DNA of 13,240 bases, taken from positions 1 through 13,240 of the forward strand of contig BBBN01000018.1 of assembly GCA_001311585.1 (NCBI GenBank), in the 5' to 3' direction. Source of the stretch: Thermus sp. JCM 17653 (GTDB taxonomy: Bacteria; Deinococcota; Deinococci; Deinococcales; Thermaceae). Below are positions 1 to 8,084 of this stretch, piece after piece. Position numbers and translations under genes: made by a program. The notes beneath the pieces are model-generated. The model was not told where the DNA came from. It made no database searches and saw only the letters and a program-made list of their open reading frames with translations. Every line of letters begins with the position of its first letter. Position 1 is the first letter of the stretch.

Positions 1-417
1 CCATGCCCGCGGTGCGACCCTCCCGCCCCGTTACGTCCGCCACGTAGGCCTGGGCCGTGGGCAGGGTGGCGGAGCTGAAGGCCCCCCCGAGAAGCCGCGC
101 CAGGAGGAGCAGGGGGAAGAGGAGCCCCTGAGGCACGAGGCCCCGCTCCCCCAGGAGGGCGAAGACGCCGAAGAGGAAGAAGCTCGCCGCGAAGCCCAGG
201 ATGCCCACGAGGAGGACGGGCTTCCGGCCCCCTTCGCTCCGCCTTCCCCAGTAGGGGGCAAGGAGGAACTGCATGAGGCGTAGCCCGTGGAGAAAAGGCC
301 CACCTGGACCTCGCTCAGGCCCAGCTCCCGGCCCAAAGGCCCCAGGATGGGGAAGAGGATGGAGAGGCCCAGGACGCTGTTGAAGAGGGTGAGGAAGAGG
401 AGGGCGAGGGGAGACAT
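1..417 (-). CDS. MFS family transporter, N-terminal part (partial at window edge, one frame break)
   Basis: Probable major facilitator superfamily efflux protein of the inner membrane; only the N-terminal ~139 residues lie in the window. The first helix is visible ([20 protein letters not shown]). After GLFSTGYA the frame breaks near base 273; adding one base restores [20 protein letters not shown], which contains the family's motif A between helices 2 and 3 (G-R-R-x-x-x-G-R-K-P). The restored frame stays open to base 1 and includes a Gly/Ala-rich helix ending [15 protein letters not shown], as in TetA-like drug/H+ antiporters. The ATG at 417 lies 13 bases after the pstB stop without a Shine-Dalgarno sequence. 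A TACAAT hexamer 7 bases upstream suggests a leaderless mRNA, so the gene may be expressed separately from pst. The substrate cannot be told. Confidence 0.85.
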
Positions 418-424
418 AGCACCG

Positions 425-430
425 ATTGTA
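425..430 (-). promoter_or_regulatory. Candidate -10 element (TACAAT) for the MFS gene
   Basis: On the minus strand TACAAT is followed by 7 bases and then the ATG of the MFS gene. There is no Shine-Dalgarno sequence. This matches the TAnnnT-then-start layout of leaderless genes in Deinococcus-Thermus. I find no clear -35. Confidence 0.45.
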
Positions 431-1246
431 TTAGCCGAAGCGCCCGCTGATGTAGGCCTCGGTGTAGGGGTGTTTGGGTTTGGTGAAGAGGACCTCCGTG
501 GGGCCCTCCTCCACCAGCACCCCCAGGTGCATGAAGAGGGTGCGGTCGGAGACCCGGGCGGCCTGCTGCATGTTGTGGGTGACGATCACCACCGTGTAGC
601 GGGTCTTGAGTTCCTGGATGAGGTCCTCAATGGCCTGGGTGGCGATGGGGTCCAGGGCGCTGGTGGGCTCGTCCATCAGGAGGAGGGGGGGCTCCACGGC
701 GATGGCCCGGGCGATGCAGAGCCGTTGCTGCTGCCCGCCGGAGAGCCTGAGGCCGCTTTCCTTCTTGAAGCGGTCCTGCACCTCGTTCCACAGGGCGGCC
801 CGCTTCAGGGCCTCCACCACCCGGTCCTCCAGCTCGCTGCCCTTGACCCCCATGAGCCGCAGGCCGAAGGCCACGTTCTCAAAGATGGTCTTGGGGAAGG
901 GGTTGGGCTTCTGGAAGACCATGCCGATGTGCCGCCGCACGGCCACCGGGTCCACCCGGGGGTCGTAGATGTTCACCCCCTCGTAGAGGACCTCCCCCTC
1001 CACCCGTACCCCGGGCACCAGGTCGTTCATGCGGTTGAGGGAGCGTAGGAGGGTGCTTTTCCCACACCCCGAGGGGCCGATGATGGCCGTGACCTGGTTC
1101 CGGGGGAAGCGCACGGAGATGTCGTAAAGGGCCTGCTTCTTACCGTACCAGAGGCTCAGGCCCCGCACGTCCACCAGGGCCTCGGCCTCGGAGACGGGCG
1201 CGGTGCGCACCGTCTCGTGTTCCTTGAGCATTTCCAGACTCACCAT
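431..1246 (-). CDS. pstB: Phosphate ABC transporter ATP-binding protein PstB
   Basis: Cytoplasmic ATPase that powers phosphate import through PstC/PstA. It is intact at 271 residues, slightly longer than typical (~250-260) because of a variable N-terminus. Motifs in order: aromatic A-loop Tyr in LWYGKKQAL (~34), Walker [10 protein letters not shown] (57-65), Q-loop [13 protein letters not shown], signature LSGGQQQR, Walker [14 protein letters not shown]-loop VTHNMQQA. The [11 protein letters not shown] stretch and SLNRMNDL are typical of PstB rather than other ABC ATPases. It overlaps the end of pstA. The ATG at 1246 has AGGAGG only 2 bases upstream. The GTG at 1243 has it 5 bases upstream and forms a GTGA overlap with the pstA stop, so translation probably starts at 1243. 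It is the only pst gene here without a frame break. Confidence 0.97.
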   Translation of the reverse strand: MVSLEMLKEHETVRTAPVSEAEALVDVRGLSLWYGKKQALYDISVRFPRNQVTAIIGPSGCGKSTLLRSLNRMNDLVPGVRVEGEVLYEGVNIYDPRVDPVAVRRHIGMVFQKPNPFPKTIFENVAFGLRLMGVKGSELEDRVVEALKRAALWNEVQDRFKKESGLRLSGGQQQRLCIARAIAVEPPLLLMDEPTSALDPIATQAIEDLIQELKTRYTVVIVTHNMQQAARVSDRTLFMHLGVLVEEGPTEVLFTKPKHPYTEAYISGRFG

Positions 1247-2451
1247 TCCCTCCTAAAGCGGTTCCTCAGGTAGAGGGCCAGGAAGTAGAGGCCCGAGAGC
1301 ACCAGGAGCATGACCAATATCCCCGCCGCCGCCACCCGGGCGAACTCGGGGATGTTCATGGAGACCCAGAGGTAGATCTGCACGGGGATCACCGTGTACT
1401 CCGACAGGGCCCCGTGGGGTAGAAGGCACGTAGGCCGCGGCCCCCACCAGGAGGAGGGGGGCGGCCTCGCCAATCAGGCGGGCGGCGGAGAGGATGACCC
1501 CGGTGACCATCCCCGGCAGGCCGCGGGCACCACCACCCGGAAGACCACCTGCCGCCGGGTGGCCCCCAGGGCGAAGGCCGCCTGGCGCAGGGACTCGGGC
1601 ACGGCCCGCAGGGACTCCCGGGCGGTTACCACGATCACCGGGATGCCAAGAAGCCCCAGGGTCAGAGCAGCGGAGAGGATGGTGGGCCCCAGGCCCATCT
1701 CCCGCACGAAGATGGCCAGGCCCAGAAGCCCGTAGACGATGGAGGGCACCCCGGCCAGGTTGCGCAGGTTGACCTCGAGGATGCGGTTTAGGGTGCCCTC
1801 CCGAAGGTACTCCTCCAGGAGGATGGCCGTGCCGATGCCCACGGGGATGGCGATGAGGAGGGCCAGGGAGAGGACCCAGATCGTACCCCAGATGGCCACC
1901 CCAATCCCCGCGGTGAGGGGGGAGCGGGAGGGGGTGCGGGTGAGGAAGCTCTGGTCCAGCCAGGGGTTGAGGACAAGCCGCTCCCCTTCCCCCAGGCCGG
2001 CCTTGAGCTCCTCCCAGCGCCTCAGGCCCTCCAGGAGGGAGAAGTCGGCCACGCGCTCGTCCCCAAGGCCGGTGACCACGTAGCGGAAGGGGCCTTCCTG
2101 GGTGTTCCACATGAGCTCCACCCGGTTCTGCAGGAAGAGGACCCGCCGTTCCGTGGGGTCTTGGAGCAGGTAGCTGGCCTCCTCCTCCGTGTACCCCCGG
2201 GCCAGAAGCTCCTGCCGCAGGACCTCCGTGGCGGCGAGGCCGAAGGGGTAGGTCCTGCCGGGGCCCTCGTCCGCCCGCACCACCTGCACGGAGACGCTTC
2301 GGTAGAGGGTGTCCCCCAGGAGGAGGACGAGGAGGCCGATGGCCAGCACCAGGGGCAGGACCAGGGCCCGGGCGAAGGTCCGGTCAATGCGGGTCTTCCA
2401 GGGGTCGGTGCCGAAGGCTTCGGGGGAAGGGGAGGATAGGGTCCTATTCAT
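1240..2451 (-). CDS. pstA: Phosphate ABC transporter permease PstA, with large periplasmic insert (two or three frame breaks)
   Basis: Inner-membrane permease forming the phosphate channel with PstC. TM1 is at ~29-48. A polar, charged stretch of ~130 residues (50-182) follows before TM2 (~184-207). The core MetI-like permease domain then runs on, with the EAA loop ([20 protein letters not shown], ~286-305) that docks on PstB. Ordinary PstA proteins are ~280-300 residues; this one restores to ~404. One frame break lies near 1519 (VVVPAA then [20 protein letters not shown] after adding one base). A second lies at ~1405-1425 and is best explained by two missing C residues ([16 protein letters not shown]). 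The C-terminus [18 protein letters not shown] is family-typical. The start overlaps the pstC stop by 8 bases; the end overlaps pstB. The insert resembles the extra N-terminal loop region (DUF3333) of some PstA proteins, but I cannot confirm that by eye. Confidence 0.92.
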
Positions 2452-3343
2452 ACCGCTCCCGGTAGCGTTCCACCACGTACTGGGCCAGGATGTTGAGGAA
2501 GAGGGTCAGGAGGAAGAGGGTGAAGCCCACGGCGAAGAGGGCGTAGAAGCCGGTGGAGCCGGTGGGCTGGTCCCCGGTGGCCGCCTGGACGATGTAGCTG
2601 GTCATGGTGGCGATGGTCTCCCGCGGGTCCAGGGTGAGGATGGGCCGCTGGCCGGCGGCGATGGCCACGATCATGGTCTCGCCGATGGCCCGGCTGGTGG
2701 CCAGGATGATGGCGGCGATGATGCCCGAGATGGCCGCGGGGAAGACCACCCGCAGGGCCACCTCGTAGGGCCTGGCCCCCAGGGCGTAGGCGGCTTCGCG
2801 GATGGAGCGGGGCACGGACTCCATGGCGTCGGCGGCCACGTTGGAGATGTAGGGGATGATGGCGAAGCCCATCACCAGCGGCGGAGAGGGGGTTGAAGAT
2901 GTTCAGGTCAGGGATGACCCGTTGCAGCAGGGGGGTGACGAAGAGCAGGGCGAAGTAGCCGAAGACCACGGTGGGGATGCCCTCAAAGAGCTCCAGGGTG
3001 CCCTTGATGCGGGCCCGGGCGGCCCCGGAGGCGTACTCCGAGAGGTAGATGGCCAGGGCCAGGCCCAGGGGCACGGCCACCAGGAGGGCGATGAGGGTGA
3101 CCAGGAAGGTCCCGGCGATGAGGGGCTGATGCCGTAGCGGGGGTCGGCGAAGAGGGGGGTCCACTCGGGGGCGAAGAGGAACTCCGTGAGGGGCACCCGG
3201 CGGAAGAACTGGGCCACGTCCCCTACCAGGCTCAGGATCACCCCCAGGGTGGTGAGGAGGGTGATGGAGGAGAGGAAGACCAGGAGGGCGAAGGTGAGCA
3301 CCTCCTTGGGGTTCCTCGAGGGCCTTTGCTTCAGGATCTCCAT
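2444..3343 (-). CDS. pstC: Phosphate ABC transporter permease PstC (two frame breaks)
   Basis: Inner-membrane partner of PstA, ~300 residues after repair, the normal size. TM1 is at ~15-40 (ALLVFLSSITLLTTLGVIL), then a periplasmic loop (FLFAPEWTPLFADPRYGI) typical of PstC. The core follows: PLIAGTFLVTLIALLVAVPL, IKGTLELFEGIPTVVFGYFA, and the EAA loop SIREAAYALGARPYEVALR that contacts PstB. Frame break 1 is near 3127 (one base missing; YGIMPLIAGTF would result). Break 2 is near 2880 (one extra or, more likely, two missing bases; NPLSAALVMGFAIIP). The ATG at 3343 is preceded by a weak GGGAAAGG. The stop TAG overlaps the pstA start (ATGAATAG), implying translational coupling. A strong hairpin lies between pstS and this gene and may lower its expression relative to pstS. 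Confidence 0.94.
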
Positions 3344-3359
3344 GCCTTTCCCATTCTAA

Positions 3360-3386
3360 GGGGGTGGGGGAAACTCCCCCACCCCC
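3360..3386 (-). terminator. Perfect 12-bp hairpin between pstS and pstC (attenuator or mRNA-stabilising stem)
   Basis: GGGGGTGGGGGA (3360-3371) and TCCCCCACCCCC (3375-3386) pair perfectly around a 3-base loop. In the pst transcript it lies after the pstS stop (3401) and 16 bases before pstC. The downstream sequence TTAGAATGGG lacks a U-tract, so full termination is doubtful. Partial termination or protection of the pstS 3' end would fit the usual need for excess binding protein. The G-rich strand could also form a quadruplex. Confidence 0.6.
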
Positions 3387-3400
3387 AGGGGTCAGCGGGG

Positions 3401-4367
3401 CTACTGCACTTCCTTCCGCAGCTCCTCAATGAACTTGGCCAGGGGGGTGCCAGGGGGCAGGTCCGTGAAGAAGCTCCCCGTCTTCTTGCGGGCCACCAGG
3501 CCCTGGCCGATGCGGTAGGCCTCGTCGGGCAGCTCCACGTACCCCGTGGAGCGGATGGCCCGCCGGGCGGCGGGGGAGAGGTAGAAGTCCACGAAGTCCC
3601 GCACCTCCTTGCGCTCCAGGCTCTTCAGGTTCACGTAGATGAAAAGGGGCCGGGAGAGGGGCAGGTAGGTGCCGTTTAGCACGCTATCCCGGCTGGGAGC
3701 CACGCACCCCTTGCCCCCGTCCACGGCCAGGGCCCGGACCTTGTCCTTGTTCTCCTCGTAGTAGGCGAAGCCACGAAGGCCATGGCGTAGGGGTTGCCCG
3801 TGACCCCCCGCATGATCACGTTGTCGTCCTCGGAGGGGAAGTAGTCCTTGCGGATGGACCCGGCCCGGCCCATGATGGCCTCGGTGAAGTAGTCAAAGGT
3901 GCCGGAGTCCGTGCCCGCCCCGAAGAGGACGATGCGGCGGTTGGGCCAGGCGGGGTTCAGGTCCTTCCAGTAGTTCACCTTGGCGTTGGGCTCCCAGATG
4001 GACTTGAGCTGGGCGGTGGTCAGGCACTGGGCCAGGTGTTCTGCCGGTTCACCAGGATGGAGAGGGCATCGTAGGCCACGGGGATCTCAATGAACTGGAT
4101 TCCCGCCTTCTGGCAGGCCTCCAGCTCCGACTTGCGGATGGGCCGGCTGGCGTTTTGGACGTCCGTCTCCCCCCGGCAAAACTTCTGGAACCCCGCCCCG
4201 GTGCCGGAGAAGGCCACGGAGATCCTCACCTGGGGGTTTCGGGTCACAAACTCCTCCGCCACCGCCTGGGTGATGGGGTAGACGGTGGAGGAGCCATCGG
4301 CCCGGATCTGGGCCAAAGCCGCCCCGGCCAGGCTCAGGACCGCCAAGAGGACCGCTTGCTTCTTCAT
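3401..4367 (-). CDS. pstS: Periplasmic phosphate-binding protein PstS (two frame breaks)
   Basis: Secreted phosphate receptor delivering phosphate to PstCA; ~322 residues after repair, family-typical. The signal peptide is [19 protein letters not shown] with cleavage after ALA at 19; there is no lipobox. Phosphate-pocket signatures are [10 protein letters not shown] (24-33), [16 protein letters not shown] and [12 protein letters not shown]. Break 1 is near 4037 (one missing base; [19 protein letters not shown]). Break 2 is near 3768 (one missing base; [17 protein letters not shown]). The C-terminus [10 protein letters not shown] is intact. I prefer the ATG at 4367 over the one at 4382 because it has GGAGG 7 bases upstream and begins the signal peptide directly. 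The mature protein has at least four cysteines, which could form stabilising disulfides (inference). The gene starts 36 bases after mnmA. Confidence 0.95.
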
Positions 4368-4374
4368 CTCCAAA

Positions 4375-4379
4375 CCTCC
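4375..4379 (-). promoter_or_regulatory. Shine-Dalgarno site that sets the pstS start
   Basis: GGAGG on the minus strand ends 7 bases before the ATG at 4367. It lies inside the alternative longer reading frame from 4382, which it therefore argues against. Confidence 0.7.
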
Positions 4380-4403
4380 CACCCGTACTCTGCCAGCCCT
4401 TTG

Positions 4404-5513
4404 TCAGGAGAAGGTCAAGGCCCTCCCCTTCAGGCCCAGGTCAAGGCCCGCCGCGTTGTAAAGCCCCCTCCGGATCACCGCACCCCCAAGGAGCCTCTCC
4501 CCCGGTAGAAGACGGCGCTCTGCCCTGGGGTCACGGCGAAGACGGGGTGGGCGAAGCGGAGGCGCAAGGGGTTTAGGGACTCCACCCGGGCCCGCACAGG
4601 GGGGTGCGGTAGCGCACCTGGACCTCCACCTCCTCGGGAAGGTCGGCGAGGAGGTTCACGCCTTCCCCTTCCAGGCCCTCCCAGTAGCAGGCCTCCTTGG
4701 GCCCCACGTAGACCACGTTCCGTTCGGGGTCCACGCCCACCACGTACCGCTCCAGGTGGGTCTTGTAGAGCCCGAGCCCCTTCCTCTGGCCCAGGGTGTA
4801 GAGGCTCGCCCCCTGGTGCTCCCCCACCACCTCCTCCGTGAGGGCGTCCACGAGAGGGCCGGGCCTGGGCCTTAGGCGCTCCTTGAGGAAGCCCTCGAGG
4901 TCCCCGGCCACGAAGCAGAGGTTCTGGCTTTCCGGCCTTCTCGCCGTGGGGAGCCCGCCTTCTCGGCGAGGGCCCGCACCTCGGGCTTGGTGAGTCCCCC
5001 CACGGGGAAAAGGAGGTGGGGGAGGGCCTCCTTGGGGGTGCCCCAGAGGAAGTAGGTCTGGTCCTTGTTGGGGTCAAGGCCTCTAAGGAGGGCGTCTCCC
5101 TCCTTCCGCACGTAGTGGCCCGTGGCCACGTAGTCCAGGCCGAGCCTTCTCGCCCGCTTGAGGAGGGCCCCGAACTTGACGAAGGTGTTGCACCGGGCGC
5201 AGGGGTTCGGGGTGCGCCCCCGGGCGTAGTCCCTCAAAAAGGGGGAGATGATCTCCTCCTCAAAGACCTCCCGGTAGTCCAGGAGGTAGAAGGGGATGCC
5301 GAGGCGGTCCGCCACCCGCCGGGCCTCGTAGGCGGCATCGGGGGTGCAGCAGCTCTCCCAGGCCCGGGGCTTCCCCGCCTCCAGGCTCGGGGGCGGAAGG
5401 TCGGGCCAGAAGCGCATCATGGCCCCCACCACCTCGTAGCCCGCCTCCTTGAGGAGGAGGGCGGCCACGGAGGAGTCCACCCCCCCGGACAGGGCCACGA
5501 GAACCCGCTTCAT
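4404..5513 (-). CDS. mnmA: tRNA-specific 2-thiouridylase MnmA (three frame breaks)
   Basis: Cytoplasmic enzyme that adenylates and thiolates U34 of tRNA Lys, Glu and Gln. After adding three single bases it is 370 residues, the normal size. Motifs: PP-loop SGGVDSS (9-15), TPNPCARCNTFVKFG with catalytic-type Cys108, ATGHY (~130-134), KDQTYFLWG (150-158), SQNLCFVAGD with the second Cys ~200, and C-terminal barrel segments HPVFAVTPGQSAVFYRGE and GAVIRRGLYNAAGL. Breaks are near 4952 (AEKAG then LPTARRPESQNL), 4602 (C-run; YRTPPVRARVESL) and 4500 (G-run; YRGERLLGG). The true stop is TGA at 4404-4406. An additional Cys105 makes a CxxC with Cys108, as in MnmA variants proposed to bind an iron-sulfur cluster. 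The start overlaps the upstream DUF1385 stop as ATGA, so the two are probably co-translated. Confidence 0.95.
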
Positions 5514-6398
5514 GCCACCACCTTCTCCCCCAGGGCCGCCTCGGTGCTCCTTATGGCCACCTCCACCATCTCCGGGGTGGGCTCGGCCACGGTGAGGGCC
5601 TGGAAGCGGAAGCCGAGCTCCCGGAAGAGGCGGGAGAGGGGGTCTTGGTGCCGGGCGGAGAAGTAGAGGAGCTCAAAGGCCAAGGCCGCCACCAGGGGCA
5701 GGAAGAGGGCCCTCGCAAAAAGCCGCCACCAGAGGACCTCTGGGGCCGGGATCAGGCTGTAGACCAGCACCGAGACCACGATGACGAAGGCGATGAAGGT
5801 GGTGCCGCACCGGGGGTGGAAGCGGGGTTGGGCCAGGACGTTTTCCACGGTGAGGGGAAGCCCCTTCTCGTAGGCGTGGATGGCCTTGTGCTCCGCCCCG
5901 TGGTACATGAAGAAGCGCCGGATCTCCGGCATGCGCCCGATGAAAAGGAGGTAGCCCACGAGGATCCCCACCTTGATCGTCCCCGCCAGGAGGTTGTAGA
6001 GCACGGGGTGGCGGGCGGGGTCCAAGAGAAGCCCCGAGAGGAAACCGGGGAAGACGATGAAGAGGGCGATGCCGATGAGGAGCTCACCGCCACCGTCCCC
6101 CAAAGCGCCCCCTTGGGGACTTCCTCGCCCCCGGCAAGCTCGGCGCTCCGCGCCAGGGCCCGGTAGCTCACGCTGAGGGCGTCCAAGAGGGCCACCACCC
6201 CCCGGAGGAGGGGAAGCCGTGCCCAGGGGTAGCGCTCGGTGAGGGCCCTTTCCTCGTGGCGTTCCACGTGGATCTTTCCGTCCGGCAGGCGCACCGCCAG
6301 GGCCCAGGCCCAGGGGGCCTTCATCATCACCCCCTCGAGGCCGCCGCCCCCCCGAGGGCCGCCTGCTTCGCCAAAAGAAGCCACCGCATCCCCCCCAT
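5510..6398 (-). CDS. DUF1385 membrane protein, YqhQ-like (two frame breaks)
   Basis: Member of the DUF1385 family (Bacillus YqhQ type), whose biochemical role is not established. Repaired length is ~296 residues. Family marks: an N-terminal LEGVMMKAPWAWALAVR, the conserved HGAEHKAIHAYE (~165-176), a following ENVLAQPRFHPRCGTTFIAF (~185-204) whose His and Cys look metal-binding, and several hydrophobic helices (LLIGIALFIVFPGFLSGLLL; VGILVGYLLFIG; FIAFVIVVSVLVYSL). Break 1 lies in a G7 run at ~6345, which corrupts the usual LGGQA(V/I)xEGVMM region. Break 2 is near 6088 (TVAVELLIGIALF after one base). I chose the ATG at 6398 because AAAGG lies ~8 bases upstream; ATG 6389 is an alternative. Its TGA overlaps the mnmA ATG. 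The gene is divergent from pepA with only ~31 bases between starts. Confidence 0.88.
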
Positions 6399-6429
6399 TC
6401 TGCCACGCCTTTGTGGTAAAACCTTGCAC

Positions 6430-7811
6430 GTGATTACCCTACGCGCCGTTTCCACGGGTCTGGCCGAGGGCCGGGCCCCCCTCAAGGTGGTCTGGGCCAA
6501 GGAAGGCGCCCTCCTCCCCCAGGGAGAGGCCCTGGACGCCCGCCTCAAGGGGCGGCTCCGGCAGGCCCTGAAGGAGGCGGGGCTTAAGGCGGGGGAGAGC
6601 CTCCTCCTCTACGCGGAGGAAGGCCCCGTCCTCCTCTTCGGGCGGGGCGAGGACGACCGGGAAAGCGGCGGGAGGCTCGCCCAGGCCCTCCTCAAGCTCG
6701 CCTTCCCCGAGGCCCTGGTGGAGCCCCTGGAGGACGCCTACGCCCTGGCCGAGGGCCTTCTCCTCGGGGCCTACCGCTTTGACCGGTTCAAGGCCACCCA
6801 GGAGGAAAAGGCCCTCACCCTCCTTCTCCCCGGCGTCCCCGAAGCCTTTTGGAGCGGGCGAGGAAGGTGGCGGAAGGGGTCTACCTGGCCCGGGACCTGG
6901 TGAACGAGCCCCCCAACCTCCTCACCCCGGAGGCCCTGGCGGAGCGGGCCTTGGAGCTTAGGCCCTAGGGGTGGAGGTGGAGGTCCTGGACGAGAAGGCC
7001 ATCGCCGAGCTCGGCATGGGGGCCTTCCTCGCCGTGGCCCAAGGCTCGGAGAACCCGCCCCGGTTCATCCGCCTCCGCTACGCCCCAGAAGGGGCTAAGG
7101 CCCGGCTGGACCTCGTGGGGAAGGGCCTCACCTTTGACTCCGGCGGCTACTCCCTCAAGCCCACGGAGAGCATGGCCACCATGAAGGGCGACATGGCGGG
7201 GGCGGCGGCCGTGCTCGGGGCCTTCAAGGCCGCGGCCCTTTTGGGCCTTCCCGTGGAGCTAAGGGGCTACATCGCCGCCTGCGAGAACCTGGTCTCCGGT
7301 AGGGCCTACCGGGTAGGGGACGTGCTCAAGACCCTTTCCGGCAAGACCGTGGAGGTGATGAACACCGACGCGAGGGGCGCCTCACCTTGGCCGACGCCCT
7401 GGCCTACGCCGAAAGGGAGGGGGCGGAGCGCATCCTGGAGCTTTCCACCCTCACGGGGGCCGCGGCGGTGGCCCTGGGGGAGGAGGTGGCGGCCCTCTTC
7501 GCCACCGAGCCTCCTGGGGGGAGAAGGTGCGGGAGGCGGCGGAAAGGGCGGGGGAGAAGGTCTGGCCCATGCCCTTGGAGAAGGCCTACCGGGAGAAGCT
7601 GAAAAGCCCTGTGGCCGACCTCAAGAACGTGGGGGACCGCTACGGCGGGGCCATCACCGCCGCCCTCTTTTTGGCGGAGTTCGTGCAGGTGCCCCTCGTC
7701 CACCTGGACATCGCCGGGCCCGCCTTCGCCAAGAAGGCCCACGCCCTGGGCCCCGAGGGGGGGACGGGCTTCGGCGTGCGCACCCTTCTGAAGGTGGCGG
7801 AGGCCTTGTGA
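6430..7811 (+). CDS. pepA: Leucyl aminopeptidase, M17 family (four frame breaks)
   Basis: Two-metal, usually hexameric cytosolic aminopeptidase that trims N-terminal residues from peptides. Adding four single bases gives 461 residues, normal for M17. The N-terminal domain spans ~1-150, followed by [17 protein letters not shown]. Catalytic core: [17 protein letters not shown] (metal/catalytic Lys and Asp, ~228-244), [11 protein letters not shown] (Asp ligand), and [14 protein letters not shown] (~312). That motif is interrupted by break 3 at ~7372, where one missing base removes the ligand Glu. Other breaks are near 6848 (EAF then [10 protein letters not shown]), 6963 ([14 protein letters not shown]) and 7512 ([15 protein letters not shown]). 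C-terminal [16 protein letters not shown] and [11 protein letters not shown] are family-typical. The start is taken at GTG 6430 (TTG 6424 also possible). No clear Shine-Dalgarno is seen; TAAAAC 7 bases upstream hints at a leaderless transcript. Confidence 0.94.
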
Positions 7812-8030
7812 TCCCACCCCGTGCCGGCGCAAGCCAAGTGCCCGCACTTTAAGTACCCCACCGCGGCGAAAGCCGCGGTGGGGGCCCCACAAGAGCTTCC
7901 TCCTGGCCCTATTTCGGGTATCCCATGTTGCGAAATCAAGGCGGGGGCACTTAGTTTCAACCTGGGATTCCCGAATGGGGCTATAGGGAAGCCCCTCTGG
8001 GGTCGGAAGCCGCGGCGGGGCACTTGGCGT
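7812..8030. repeat. Large imperfect palindrome filling a convergent intergenic region
   Basis: The ~270 bases between the ends of pepA and the Fur-family gene contain no gene but are one long imperfect inverted repeat centred near 7945. Inner arms 7913-7940 and 7950-7975 match with few mismatches (TTCGGG-x-ATCCCA-x-GTTG shared). Outward, 7895-7912 mirrors 7975-7992 (GCTTCC ... GCCC), then 7884-7896 mirrors 7990-8005. The outermost arm AAGTACCCCACCGCGGC (7851-7867) mirrors GCCGCGGCGGGGCACTT (8009-8025) with two transitions. The left arm carries an extra segment that makes its own GAAA-capped hairpin. It could be a MITE- or REP-like element or a bidirectional termination structure; no transposase is seen. 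The palindrome is directly visible; its nature is inferred. Confidence 0.7.
7856..7883 (+). terminator. 12-bp GAAA-tetraloop hairpin downstream of pepA
   Basis: CCCCACCGCGGC (7856-7867), loop GAAA, GCCGCGGTGGGG (7872-7883) pair perfectly, beginning 45 bases after the pepA stop. No U-tract follows, so it may end or protect the pepA mRNA rather than act as a classical terminator. It is nested in the larger palindrome. Confidence 0.5.
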
Positions 8031-8047
8031 GGGGGAGTGTAAAAGCG

Positions 8048-8072
8048 AGGGCCCGGGAGACCCCCGGGCCCT
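8048..8072 (-). terminator. Rho-independent terminator of the Fur-family gene
   Basis: AGGGCCCGGG (8048-8057) and CCCGGGCCCT (8063-8072) form a perfect 10-bp stem with a 5-base loop. On the minus strand the stem starts 12 bases after the stop codon and is followed by CGCTTTTACA, giving a short U-tract. Confidence 0.78.
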
Positions 8073-8084
8073 GGCCTCGAGCGG

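Noticed and set aside
287..1048. Long plus-strand open frames opposite pstB, pst permeases and other genes
   Set aside because: They are low-complexity Gly/Pro/Arg/His-rich translations lying antisense or out of frame to recognised proteins, as expected in GC-rich DNA that lacks chance stop codons.
4412..4449. Two copies of AGGTCAAGGCCC (4412-4423, 4438-4449) just upstream of pstS, as a possible Pho box
   Set aside because: They lie in the mnmA coding end and are 26 bases apart, not the 11-base period of Pho boxes. They are most likely chance repetition of common codons.
7360..7385. Loss of the metal-ligand Glu in the aminopeptidase NTDAEGRL motif as a real inactivation
   Set aside because: The motif is intact in the adjacent frame after adding one base. 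The lesion is one of many similar single-base losses, so it is better explained as a sequence error.
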